This document shows positions 52,845 through 62,616 of a stretch of 64,000 bases of DNA, in pieces; position 1 is the stretch's first letter, and each line of letters begins with the position of its first letter. Origin of the DNA: Plasmodiophora brassicae. Its lineage: Eukaryota; Endomyxa; Phytomyxea; Plasmodiophorida; Plasmodiophoridae. A program made the position numbers and the translations under genes. The notes below the pieces were generated by a model, which searched no databases, was not told where the DNA came from, and worked only from the letters and a program-made list of their open reading frames with translations. The stretch lies in contig JASFAU010000014.1 of NCBI GenBank assembly GCA_039704465.1, forward strand, positions 62,001 to 126,000, read 5' to 3'.

Positions 52845-54554
52845 TCACGACCCTGTGGACCTGGCCTTCGACTTGGTAGTACCGCAATCGTCAGTAGACG
52901 CGTCGCAGCACTTGGAGGCGAATCGCGACGGAAAGAATACGGGCCATCTCGCCAGAAACGCCTCACGGTTGGAACCGTGATGCCGCTGGAAGCAGGCGAC
53001 GACAGGCTTCACCGCTGTGCTCTGAAACTGTCGGCACGTTTCCGTCATCTCTTTCGATTGCCGCTGTTTGAGCTCATCAGCGACACGAAGGACGATGTCC
53101 AACCGCTCCCTAGCACTGCCGCAATCTTTCAGCAACCCACGCGATGGCGCATCGAAGGTACCCCCGCGACGCTTGGCGACAGGATTCGGCAGTGGCGCTT
53201 CCGGCGGAATACTCGCTTGCGGCACAGACCCAACGTTTCGTCGCGCGCGGGCTTGTCCATTCACACTATCCTGACCCGGTTGCCCACCTGGATCAGCATC
53301 ACGAGCAGCACTGCCATCGACGGTGGTGGGAGCGATCGCGTTGTGTGGGGAAGGATGTGCCTGGACAGACGTCGCGACCTCCAACAGCTTCTTGCTCAAC
53401 AAGGCTCGCAACTGTTCGGCCTTGTCCGTCGGAACACTCGACAGCAGCTCATCAATCTGCTGGTCGACATCGTTAGTCGACGGGTTTCGAAGCAGGTTCT
53501 CCCCGAAGACCCGTAGCGTGACACGCTCCTCAGAGTTCAAGCCCAGGTCCTTGGACATCCGATCCGCGAGGTCGAACAGCGTTGTTGCGGTTCTGCACCC
53601 GGCAGCGTGTGCAACTCCCATACTATAATTGTCAAGATGAGTAGAACGCCATGGCGACATCATAGTCGCGAACTGCTTCAGGTGAGGGTTGAGGCATGCG
53701 ATGTGGTAGGCCGTGTCCGCGTCTTGATAATACCTCAACGCATTGGGGACCGATGTGTGACCAGCGGACATCATCAGGTCGCCGAACGATGCGCCACGCC
53801 ATCGGCCGTCATGGTAGAGGGACATGCGCATGACGTGCGTCCCCCATGGGCCACCTCGCTCGAACAGATGAGAGCAAGTGTCACTGACCCACTTGTTGAA
53901 CGCGCCACACGTGATCGGCTTCGATGGATCTGCCGGGTCATCGCGGAAGATATACTCCTCCTTGATGGAGAACGCCGCGATATAACCCAGCAGATGCCGG
54001 ACGGGACACAGAGACGGCATCGCGTCGTTCCGGAACAGAATTCGCGCTCGCCACTGCTGGTCCTTGCCGAAGACCTTGACCCCAAGGGATTCGACGACCC
54101 CATCGTCACGGACCGTTGTCAGCGCTGGTAGGAAGTCGTCACACCGGAGCGAACACAGCTCCTCAGAACGAAGGCCCAGGTCGATCCCGATCCGAAACAT
54201 GGCGTACATGCCCAGGTTTCGCCAGTCGTCGCCGCCGGTCTCGAACACGTACCTACGAAGACGTGCGACCTCGAACGGCGACAGCGCGCTGTCACCCTGC
54301 GGGAGGTAGCCGTCATGTGCTCGCAACGCCTTGCCCATGTCAAGGTGTGCCGACGCGGGTTGCCAGATCGCCAAATCCGTCGACAATACTGATGGCGTTC
54401 CGGCCCGGTAGCGGACTTCCCACTCCCAGTCCTTCGGGGGTGGTTTGTCGCTTAGCGGTGGCTCGGTGAAGCGTAATTGGTTCAGTAAAACAGCTCCCAG
54501 TCGATGCCTTCCTCGTGATATGAAAGACCGCACGTCAACGTTTGGGGAGCACAT
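52845..54554 (-). CDS. Tyrosine recombinase, Crypton-type, apparently 5'-truncated
   Basis: 569-residue open frame with the catalytic set of tyrosine recombinases: Arg 129 in GIDLGLRSEELCSL, a Lys in SLGVKVFGK (160 or 164), H-x-x-R in WGTHVMRMS (240-243), His 266 in MSAGHTSVP and Tyr 275 or 276 in NALRYYQD. No reverse transcriptase or RNase H lies nearby, which excludes DIRS/Ngaro and fits a Crypton DNA transposon. The catalytic domain starts only about 90 residues from the first Met, so the N-terminal core-binding (SAM-like) domain seems to be missing. After the catalytic domain comes a 290-residue Pro/Ala-rich linker and a final Cys-containing, basic tail. The first codon lies 33 bp beyond the stop of the JmjC gene. 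The frame is intact, so decay is recent or the remnant is used. Confidence 0.8.
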   Translation of the reverse strand: MCSPNVDVRSFISRGRHRLGAVLLNQLRFTEPPLSDKPPPKDWEWEVRYRAGTPSVLSTDLAIWQPASAHLDMGKALRAHDGYLPQGDSALSPFEVARLRRYVFETGGDDWRNLGMYAMFRIGIDLGLRSEELCSLRCDDFLPALTTVRDDGVVESLGVKVFGKDQQWRARILFRNDAMPSLCPVRHLLGYIAAFSIKEEYIFRDDPADPSKPITCGAFNKWVSDTCSHLFERGGPWGTHVMRMSLYHDGRWRGASFGDLMMSAGHTSVPNALRYYQDADTAYHIACLNPHLKQFATMMSPWRSTHLDNYSMGVAHAAGCRTATTLFDLADRMSKDLGLNSEERVTLRVFGENLLRNPSTNDVDQQIDELLSSVPTDKAEQLRALLSKKLLEVATSVQAHPSPHNAIAPTTVDGSAARDADPGGQPGQDSVNGQARARRNVGSVPQASIPPEAPLPNPVAKRRGGTFDAPSRGLLKDCGSARERLDIVLRVADELKQRQSKEMTETCRQFQSTAVKPVVACFQRHHGSNREAFLARWPVFFPSRFASKCCDASTDDCGTTKSKARSTGS

Positions 54555-54587
54555 CCAGGGCTTCGACAGCCGAAACGTCCTCGCGCG

Positions 54588-55274
54588 CTACGTGTCGGTA
54601 TCCACCTTGCAGTAGCCACCCAGGCCAATGCTGGTCTCGTCGGTCGTCACGCGGTGCATCCAGTACGGCGGGAAGAACAGGAAATCCCCGGCCGCGATTG
54701 TCACCTGACGAATGGCACCCGCAGGCGCACGCTCCCGTAGAGCGCCAATCGGCACGTCCAGCAGCCTGCCGTCGTTAGCGTCCGGGTCCAGAAGTAGGTC
54801 GCGGCAGGCGGGATCCACCAGCACCCAACGCTTGCGCCCACCTGCTAGGTACATCCATCCGGCACCGGCTCCAGGCGGATCGAAATGCAACGCCGTATAG
54901 GCGCCCGCAGGTGTCAGCACAGGCGACACCATGCCCCCATTCAGCATACGCAAGGTATCCAATGGCAAATGCCTGTGCAACGACGGCACGTCGACGTCGA
55001 CGACGTTCAGGTCGAGGGTCCCCTCCCGCAACCGACGGACGACCTCGTCGGATCGTGAATAGACGGGCTTCCCGGAACGGTCGTACCCGAACACCTGCGT
55101 CCTGCAACTGAGAAGCACATCCAGGATGCGATCCGGTGCGGCGAGCCCGGCGAACTCGACAGCGTCCGCCCGGGATACAACAAATGGCTCCCGCGGTGGA
55201 TGCGCGAGGCCGTCTGCGATGCGTTCGTACCGTCGAACGCTGGCGGTCATCGTCGATTGTGGCGGCGGCGTCAT
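54588..55274 (-). CDS. JmjC-domain Fe(II)/2-oxoglutarate oxygenase
   Basis: 228-residue single-exon protein consisting almost entirely of a JmjC cupin. Iron ligands H130 and D132 are in YTALHFDPPGAGAGWMYLAG (H-x-D), and the distal His 207 is in FFPPYWMHRVTTDE; KRWVLVDP supplies the 2-oxoglutarate-binding Lys/Arg region. DTLRMLNGGMVSPVLTPAG precedes the core, similar to small hydroxylases of the FIH/JMJD type. It may hydroxylate a protein or RNA-linked substrate, or demethylate; there is no reader domain to tell. The start at 55274 gives a polar leader; an in-frame Met eight residues later is possible. Same strand as the recombinase, which follows 33 bp downstream, and as eIF3k, which is 78 bp upstream. 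Confidence 0.85.
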   Translation of the reverse strand: MTPPPQSTMTASVRRYERIADGLAHPPREPFVVSRADAVEFAGLAAPDRILDVLLSCRTQVFGYDRSGKPVYSRSDEVVRRLREGTLDLNVVDVDVPSLHRHLPLDTLRMLNGGMVSPVLTPAGAYTALHFDPPGAGAGWMYLAGGRKRWVLVDPACRDLLLDPDANDGRLLDVPIGALRERAPAGAIRQVTIAAGDFLFFPPYWMHRVTTDETSIGLGGYCKVDTDT

Positions 55275-55352
55275 TCCAGACCATGGTGGTGTCCAGAACG
55301 CGTACGAGGACTCGAAAGGGGGAACCGGATCAGAGCTACTCGTCGTTTCATT

Positions 55353-55949
55353 CTAGATGATTTCCTGCATCTTGAGGACCTGGTTGTACGTAACGTGTGA
55401 CTTGGCCATCAGCGACTCCGTCGTCGTCTTCCGGATGAACCCGGGGCCGACCTCGACCAGGTCGCCTTGGGCGACTTTCCAGCCCTGGCGCTCGCAGACC
55501 GCTCGGCAGTCGTCAGTGTCCAGCAGCACTTTCAGGTTCGCCAGGCGGATCGTCGAGAACGTGGCGCCGATCTGCGCGGCAATGTACGCGCGCATGCGCT
55601 CGACAAAGTTCACGCCGGCGTGCCGCTCGAACAGCGCGCTGTGATGGTGGACCAGGTCCCACATCGACGCGAACCGCCCGGACTGGACCATGTCGCCGAT
55701 CGCGAGGCACGCCTGCACGTCGGGCGTGCGCACGAGGTGGATCGGGATCAGCAGCGCGCAGGACGTGTAATGGGTCGGCGGGTCCACCTGCGGCATGGCC
55801 GACAGCAGCAGCGAGACGACGACATCGGCGTCCGCCCGCTTCGGGTACAGGCCGTACAACCGCAGCAGGTACAGCTGGTCCGCGCACGACGCCGAGGTCG
55901 CTGTCTTCGTCAGCGCGTCGATCGCCGCCTCGTCGTAGACAGTCGTCAT
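55353..55949 (-). CDS. EIF3K: Translation initiation factor 3 subunit K
   Basis: 198-residue single-exon protein. It follows the family from end to end: YLLRLYGLYPKRADADVVVS at the N-terminal HAM domain, DPPTHYTSCALLIPIHL, DMVQSGRFASMWDLVHHHSA, VERMRAYIAAQIGATFSTIR and a winged-helix/PCI end (LANLKVLLDTDDCRAVCERQ, then GWKV). Subunit K binds at the periphery of eIF3 next to subunit L. eIF3k occurs in animals, plants and many protists and is lost in several yeasts. The ATG at 55949 is only 39 bp from the start of the divergent RNA methyltransferase gene. Confidence 0.86.
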   Translation of the reverse strand: MTTVYDEAAIDALTKTATSASCADQLYLLRLYGLYPKRADADVVVSLLLSAMPQVDPPTHYTSCALLIPIHLVRTPDVQACLAIGDMVQSGRFASMWDLVHHHSALFERHAGVNFVERMRAYIAAQIGATFSTIRLANLKVLLDTDDCRAVCERQGWKVAQGDLVEVGPGFIRKTTTESLMAKSHVTYNQVLKMQEII

Positions 55950-55988
55950 CGCTTTCGAACGCCGTCACGGAGTCCGCCGCGGACCACG

Positions 55989-56751
55989 ATGCCCAGCGAT
56001 GGCGATGGCGCCGGGCACCTGTTCGGCAACTTCCGCAAGTACTATGCGTTTCATCCGCCGGCGGAACGCACGCGGTTGCTGGAGGGCAACGGCGCGTACA
56101 ACGCGTTCCTGTCGTGCAGGGCGCCCCCGATGGTCCTGGCGGACCTCGGTTGCAATTCGGGGGATCTGAGCGTGGAGGTCTGGCGGCACGCCGGCCGCTT
56201 CGTCGGCCCGTGTCACATGATCGCAGTCGACCTTGATCCAGGTGTGTTGATGTTCGCGTTATGGCCTAGTATTCTCCAATTCTGTGCGTGTAGACCTGGT
56301 CGATCGTGCTGCCGAAGCGCACGCCAACGAACACGTTCGGTTCGTGGCCGCTGATGTGTGTTCGCCCGATTGCCGGGCGATTCTCGATGCGTTCCTACGC
56401 GACCATGGCCGCGTCCGCTTCGACGTCCTGTGTCTGTTCAGTATGACGATGTGGATCCATATGACGTTCGGCGACGACGCACTGGTCGACTTCCTGCGTT
56501 ATTGCACGACGATTGCCGACGGTATCGTCGTCGAGCCGCAGACGTGGAAGTCGTACCAAGCCTGTCGAGAACGTTGTCGACGCCGTAAGCTGCCGCAGCC
56601 TGCACAACTGGCCAGCATCAGGCTGCGCCAGGACGCTCTGCTGGCGGCGATCGACGCCGTCTTGACCGAGAGTGGCGCGTTTGTCGGCCACGTGGTGGGC
56701 GTCACGAATTGGGGCCGCACCATAACCTTCTATGCCAGAAGGCACGGGTAA
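55989..56751 (+). CDS. BCDIN3D: BCDIN3D-type RNA 5'-monophosphate methyltransferase
   Basis: Two exons, 55989-56241 and 56294-56751. Bin3-family methyltransferase; BCDIN3D caps the 5' phosphate of tRNA-His and of some small RNAs. Signature elements are HLFGNFRKYYAFHPPAERT, the SAM-binding loop VLADLGCNSGDLSVEVWRH, MIAVDLDPDLVDRA across the intron, VRFVAADVCS, then FSMTMWIHMTFGDDALVDF and GIVVEPQTWKSYQACRERCR (E-P-Q-x-W-K-x-Y). All family hallmarks including M-W-I-H and E-P-Q are intact. About 236 residues, normal for BCDIN3D rather than for the longer MePCE/Bin3 proteins. Confidence 0.93.
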
Positions 56752-56879
56752 GTTGCGGACGATATACATTCATCTATTATACTGGAGCACTGTCAGCGTC
56801 AGCGGCGGGGGGCTGCTGGGACAGACGGGCCGTTGCGATCTGCGCTTGAGATTCTCAGACGGCGCCGCAGATATCTTGC

Positions 56880-57710
56880 ATGGGTTGTGGCCAATCGTCT
56901 GCGGCTACTGTATCGCCTGACGATGGGCGTAAGAACGCCGAGGTGGCATTCCAGGAGTTATCCCCGGCAACGCGTGCCGATCAGCACGCGGACGAACTGG
57001 CACCGACGGGACAGGTCGCTACGCCCGAGGCTCCTCCAAGGTCAACGGTGACGCCCATCGAGAACGCGGCAGCAGCCGAAACGTGTAAACCGACGGATCC
57101 GGAACCGCCCGCCCAGAACGCGTTTGTTGATGTAAGCGCGCGTCATCCACAGACGCGTGGCGAACGTCTGACCCGTTACGTCGGGATAGCCGGAAGACAG
57201 CGCAGACCTGCCCGCGATCGATCTGCAAGCGGGTCTCGCTCAGGTCGGCGGCGATCGGGCGTTCCTGATGGTCCTCATCGACGATCTCCTCAGTGAACGC
57301 CGTCACCGAGTCGAGGCCATGCAGGTGTGCATAACACGCAATGACCTGAAGGTACTGGATCGGCATGGCGTTGAATCGTGCGTCCGCATGGTGATACTGT
57401 CGCGCGTCCCGCTCAGCACTGGGCGGTCGTTGCCGACGCGTTGAACTCGTCGGCCATGGCTATCGGTCTGGCGTCTCTGGCACGTACTGCTCGAGTCATG
57501 CAACGATACGCGGTCGCGTTCGAAGCGGGGTCGACGACAGATCCTGTACGCCAATGGCACGCTGATCCAACCTGATGACACCGTCTAATGACCTGACGCC
57601 ATGCACAACAACAGGTGGAGACAAAGGGCAGGTCGCTGTGTTCCAGGCTGGAAGCCGAATACGACCTCGTGAACAAGGCGTTAGCCAAGTTGTCGTCGCC
57701 ACCGCAATGA
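56880..57710 (+). CDS. Lipid-anchored HPt-like protein lacking the phospho-acceptor His
   Basis: Four exons: 56880-57131, 57190-57324, 57417-57512 (end tentative) and 57615-57710. The start MGCGQSSA fits dual N-myristoylation and palmitoylation. After 75 disordered residues comes an HPt-type four-helix module: LQAGLAQVGGDRAFLMVLID (helix B with G-G-D), RRHRVEAMQHWAVVADALN and SSAMAIGLASLARTARVM. In a working HPt the core is A-H-x-L-K-G-x-A-x-x-x-G; here it reads A-D-A-L-N-S-S-A-M-A-I-G, so the His is Asp 136 and the Lys is Asn. The exon 4 frame (SRLEAEYDLVNKALAKL) supplies the last helix. It should not accept phosphate but could bind response regulators or histidine kinases, like pseudo-HPt proteins of plants. 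The family call is mine by pattern; the splice sites are GT..AG and frame-consistent. Confidence 0.55.
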
Positions 57711-57919
57711 ACGGGCACGTTTCACACGGGGACCTCATGGACAGATGAATCATGTCAAAGCCGGTGCAGGGATCACCAGGGGCTCGTCCCCGCCTCCACC
57801 ACGTTCGGATTGCATATCGTGTCCCGTCCTGCGTCCGGGGGATCCGCTCGATGGCCAGAAGAGAAGATATTTTCAGATGAAATCTAACGCCACCCCTTGA
57901 TCGGTTACCGTCAGTGGCC

Positions 57920-58168
57920 ATGTCGACGCCCGCACGGTTCACGGCGCTGGACAACGGCTGGAATGGCGCGACAGCATGGTTCCAGGCCCACCAGCTGGCT
58001 ACTATCGCGGTCGGCGTTGCTCTTGTCGTTATCATCGTTGCGGTGGTGGTCGCGCTGGTGAGATGCCTCAGAAAGAGGCGCAATGAGAGACGCGCGTTCC
58101 AGGTCGTGCGGAAAACGGCAGCAGCCCTCCACAGCCATCATAGCAGAGCGGGACCTCGGATGGCCTGA
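57920..58168 (+). CDS. Small single-pass membrane protein
   Basis: 82 residues. An N-terminal polar part is followed by one hydrophobic helix (LATIAVGVALVVIIVAVVVA) and then a strongly basic stop-transfer segment (RCLRKRRNERR), predicting type III or N-out orientation. No family recognised. The balance of features argues for a real gene, but at this length chance cannot be excluded. Confidence 0.4.
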   Translation: MSTPARFTALDNGWNGATAWFQAHQLATIAVGVALVVIIVAVVVALVRCLRKRRNERRAFQVVRKTAAALHSHHSRAGPRMA

Positions 58169-58260
58169 CAGGTGGCGCTACGCCACACCCCGACGTCGCA
58201 CAGCGGAGGATCCAGGCCAAGGACGATGGCGACCACACCAGGGAGGGAATTAACAGTATA

Positions 58261-59088
58261 TCATTCGCTACTGCCCAGCGACGACACGAGGACCCCGATG
58301 ACTAGCGGCACGATGACATACCTGGGAGGGTGCGAGAGCCCGATTCAGTACACAGACGCGAGTAGCGGGGCGCTGCGACACGATTACCAGTACTTGCGGA
58401 AGAAGCTCTGCTGCTCAGGGACAGCTTCGGGTTCTTTGTAGACCGACTCCAGATTGAGGGGGACGGGACCCTCCTTCGGCGTGCCGACATAGGTCGACGT
58501 TTTGAACTTGACGCTCGAGGGCGGCGCCGGACACGTTCCGTTGAGCGGCGCCTGGACCGGTGTCGAGTACTTGACGTGAAAGATGCTGCCCGACGACGTG
58601 CTCTGGAACACGAGCACGTCGCTGAAGCCGGACATTAGCAGGGAGCACTGCCACATGTGGGCACTGTTAGTAACCGCGAATCGCTGTGCGGGAAACACCC
58701 CATTCTACCGCATCGACGGACGCCACGATGCACTGGGACGGGTCGGCGTCGGTACCGTCGGGCACCAGCCGGATCGTATACAAGTCCCGACCGGCAACCA
58801 AACCCCGGAAGTCCTTCGACGACGCAGCGCCCGACCCCGATACGTCAACCGATATCGGGGCGGATCGCGCTGAGCGCGCCCGCACCGTCTTGACATTGAC
58901 CCTGCGATTCCACGCCGCCTCAGTATACCCGATGGCCCCATCGCCCCCCGCCGACCCCACACCTACACCGATCGCGCCGTGAACGACGCCGAGTGCGGCA
59001 GTCGGTGCTCGAGGCGGAACCCGGCGGCTGCGACGCCGACCGCCACGGCAATCACCAGCGCCGTCGTGACGATGCGACACGCGCGCAT
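58261..59088 (-). CDS. EMC10: ER membrane protein complex subunit 10
   Basis: Luminal subunit of EMC, the insertase for weakly hydrophobic and tail-anchored helices. Four exons: 59088-58967, 58901-58709, 58647-58388 and 58321-58261, 211 residues. A signal peptide (TTALVIAVAVGVAAAGF) leads into FTARSVVNVKTVRAR, then RDLYTIRLVPDG and the block ACSLLMSGFSDV after intron 2 (family: A-C-S-L). Near the end is EQQSFFRKYWYVIVPLVIGV, the hallmark F-F-x-K-Y-W followed by the C-terminal membrane helix, which is joined by the third intron inside the Trp codon. Intron 2 contains a perfect TACTAAC branch site 18 bp before its CAG. It is divergent from MON1. Confidence 0.88.
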
Positions 59089-59493
59089 CGCCAACCCCGC
59101 AATGCGCGCCTTGCCGCAGTCGGAAGCGCGGCGAAAATCGCGCCAATGGCTCGCCAGATGAGGAGCGTGGAGCAGCTCTGCCCCCGACGCAGCACGAGCT
59201 GCACGCCGTCCCAGCCGCGCGAAAAGGGGGTCCCTTCCGAGGGACAGGCCGCTGACGTGAAAACGCCGTGTTGTTCCGCGAAAACGTGTCGCGACTCGCG
59301 ACTGCCGACGGCAGCCAAAAACGGTCGGCGACGACGCGCGCGACGTGCAGCTGCAAGTGCCATTCCGCAACTGGGCGCGTTGGCGGCGGGTCGTCGTGTG
59401 CCCCGGTGCGGCCGTGCGGAGCGGCGCCGGACGCGGTCCCCGGCATCGCGGGGTGTGGCGAAAACGGGTCGACGCGCAAAGTGCGACGCAACA

Positions 59494-60903
59494 ATGGGCG
59501 ACGACGACGACGCCGCCGCAGCGGCAGCGCCAGCGCCGACGCCGGGCGACCGTCACCCGCCTGTCGGCAGATCCGCCTTCTTCCAACAGGTCTGGGATCT
59601 GGGCCTGCGTGCGTTCGAAGCGTGTTGTTAACGTCGTTCGTCCAGGACCCGCATGCGTTCCTGCTGTCGTGGGCGGCCCGGCCGATCTTCGCCCTGCACG
59701 AGCTCGACGCCGGCCACGAGTCGTTCATCGCGCTCCTGTCCGCGTTGATATCGAACGCGCACGCCCTGGGCGACCGGCTGCGGTGCGTCCGCGCCGGCGC
59801 CACCTCCATCTGCTTCGGCGAATTCGGCCCGATCTACATCGTGGTTGCGTCCGCTCGCGCGGACCAGGCGATCCTCCTGCCCATGCTCGAGGCGCTGTAC
59901 GGCCAGTTCCTGCTGCTCCTGTCTGAGTCGGCGCCGTCAATGCTGGAGAAGCACCCCGGATACGATCTTCGTCACCTCATGGGAGGTGTCGATTCACTGC
60001 TTCGGGCGCAGTCGCAGCTCAGCCTCAACGAGTTCTCTTTCGTCGCCGATGTCGTCCAGGCGATGCCGTTGGCACCTTCATCCCGGTCTGCCATATCCAG
60101 CGCCGTCCTCCGACATCGTCGCCCCGACTCCCACGTCATGTCCATCGTAATCCTTCGCGGGCACTCTCTGGTTCAGGTGCTCAGTCGGGCGAATGCGTCG
60201 TGGGCCGGCGCTAATTCGTACGCAGGTCGCTCATCGCCAGGGGATGCCGCTGGCACTTCGGGATTGCATGCTGCTGGTGACGTTCGCCAACCATCTGTCG
60301 GTGCTGTCCATGTCGGATGTGTTCACGCCGGTCTGCCTACCGGCGTTCAACGCGCGCGCCTTCGCATACGCCCACCTGTCGACCCTGGCAGACGACGTGT
60401 TCCTGATACAGATTACGGCGGATTCCAACGATCTGGCGGCCTTGCAAGGTTTCAAACAGGACCTGCAGGCCGACCTGCTGCTGTCCGGGGCGTTGGACCT
60501 GATCCGACAGGCGCCCAGGCGCCCGCCGCTGGAGATTCTGGGCGTTACCGACGTCAACGTCAGGCACTGTATTGCGGTCAGTCGGGCGTGCGGCCAGATG
60601 GTGGACTCACAGGTCCAGGCTCCCCTGGCGGAGACGCCAGCGGATCGCGAACTGTGCCTCGGCATGCACCGGCGTGCTCTGTCCATGATGGGGACCATCC
60701 AGCCTCCAGCTCGACTTGTCGTTGAAATGCGATGCAGCCACACGTCGCTGGCTCTCCGACTTGCTGGCGACGTGGACGTGTTCCTCATCGTCTCTCCGTT
60801 GCTCTCCCGGTCGGACGCGATCCAGTGCGGTCGACGCGCCGGCACCGCCATCCAGCAACGACGAAAGACGCTCTTCGCCATGACGTTCGCGTCGTGGTCG
60901 TAA
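59494..60903 (+). CDS. MON1: MON1, vacuolar/endosomal Rab7 exchange factor subunit
   Basis: Forms the Mon1-Ccz1 complex that activates Rab7 during endosome maturation and vacuole fusion. Three exons: 59494-59589, 59646-60176 and 60226-60903, 434 residues. After an acidic, Ala/Pro-rich leader, longin domain 1 starts with DPHAFLLSWAARPIFALHEL, then ALISNAHALGDRLRCVRAG, FGEFGPIYIVVAS and ALYGQFLLLLSESAPSMLEK, and GYDLRHLMGGVDSLLRA. The second longin domain begins SVVILRG-like with MSIVILRGHSL and continues MPLALRDCMLLVTFANHLSV and DDVFLIQITADSNDLAALQG. The third part has DVDVFLIVSPLLSRSDAI. All are in the family order. The N-terminal disordered region is shorter than in animals or yeast. Confidence 0.82.
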
Positions 60904-61064
60904 CTTATTCCAGTACTATCTACAGTAATACTGACGGTGCGTCTGAACGCACCTGGAAACGCCAACGCTGCTGGCCGGGCAGCGCGCTCATGGTCTGGAG
61001 CACCCGACTGCAAGGACCCCTATCATAGTTGAGCAGGGCGGTATATTTGTGAAGCAACGAGGCT

Positions 61065-62338
<1,274 letters not shown>

Positions 62339-62616
62339 TGCGATGCGCACGGCGCACCGCGTACACCAACTGCCGGATTCGGGCGTCCCGCTGCACGCGT
62401 CCTGCCAACCCGATGCTACGAATGTGCATCCTGGTCGTCCTGTACGACGCAACATCGGCGGCTGTTGGCAGCTTCGGCGTTCGCAGTCGGTCAGCGTTGC
62501 GAGCTGCACGCAATCGGTGGCTGACGACAGCGTCGGTGTTCGCAGCTGGGCAGCATCGTCACTACGCGCAGTCTTGCGAGCTGCACACACGCGCAGGTCG
62601 AATGCAATATGTTCCA
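62339..62616. promoter_or_regulatory. Intergenic upstream of WDR5
   Basis: 280 bp between TTC27 (3' end) and the WDR5 start. It contains two imperfect copies of a segment ending TTGCGAGCTGCAC at about 62495-62510 and 62573-62587. No gene is seen. Confidence 0.35.
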
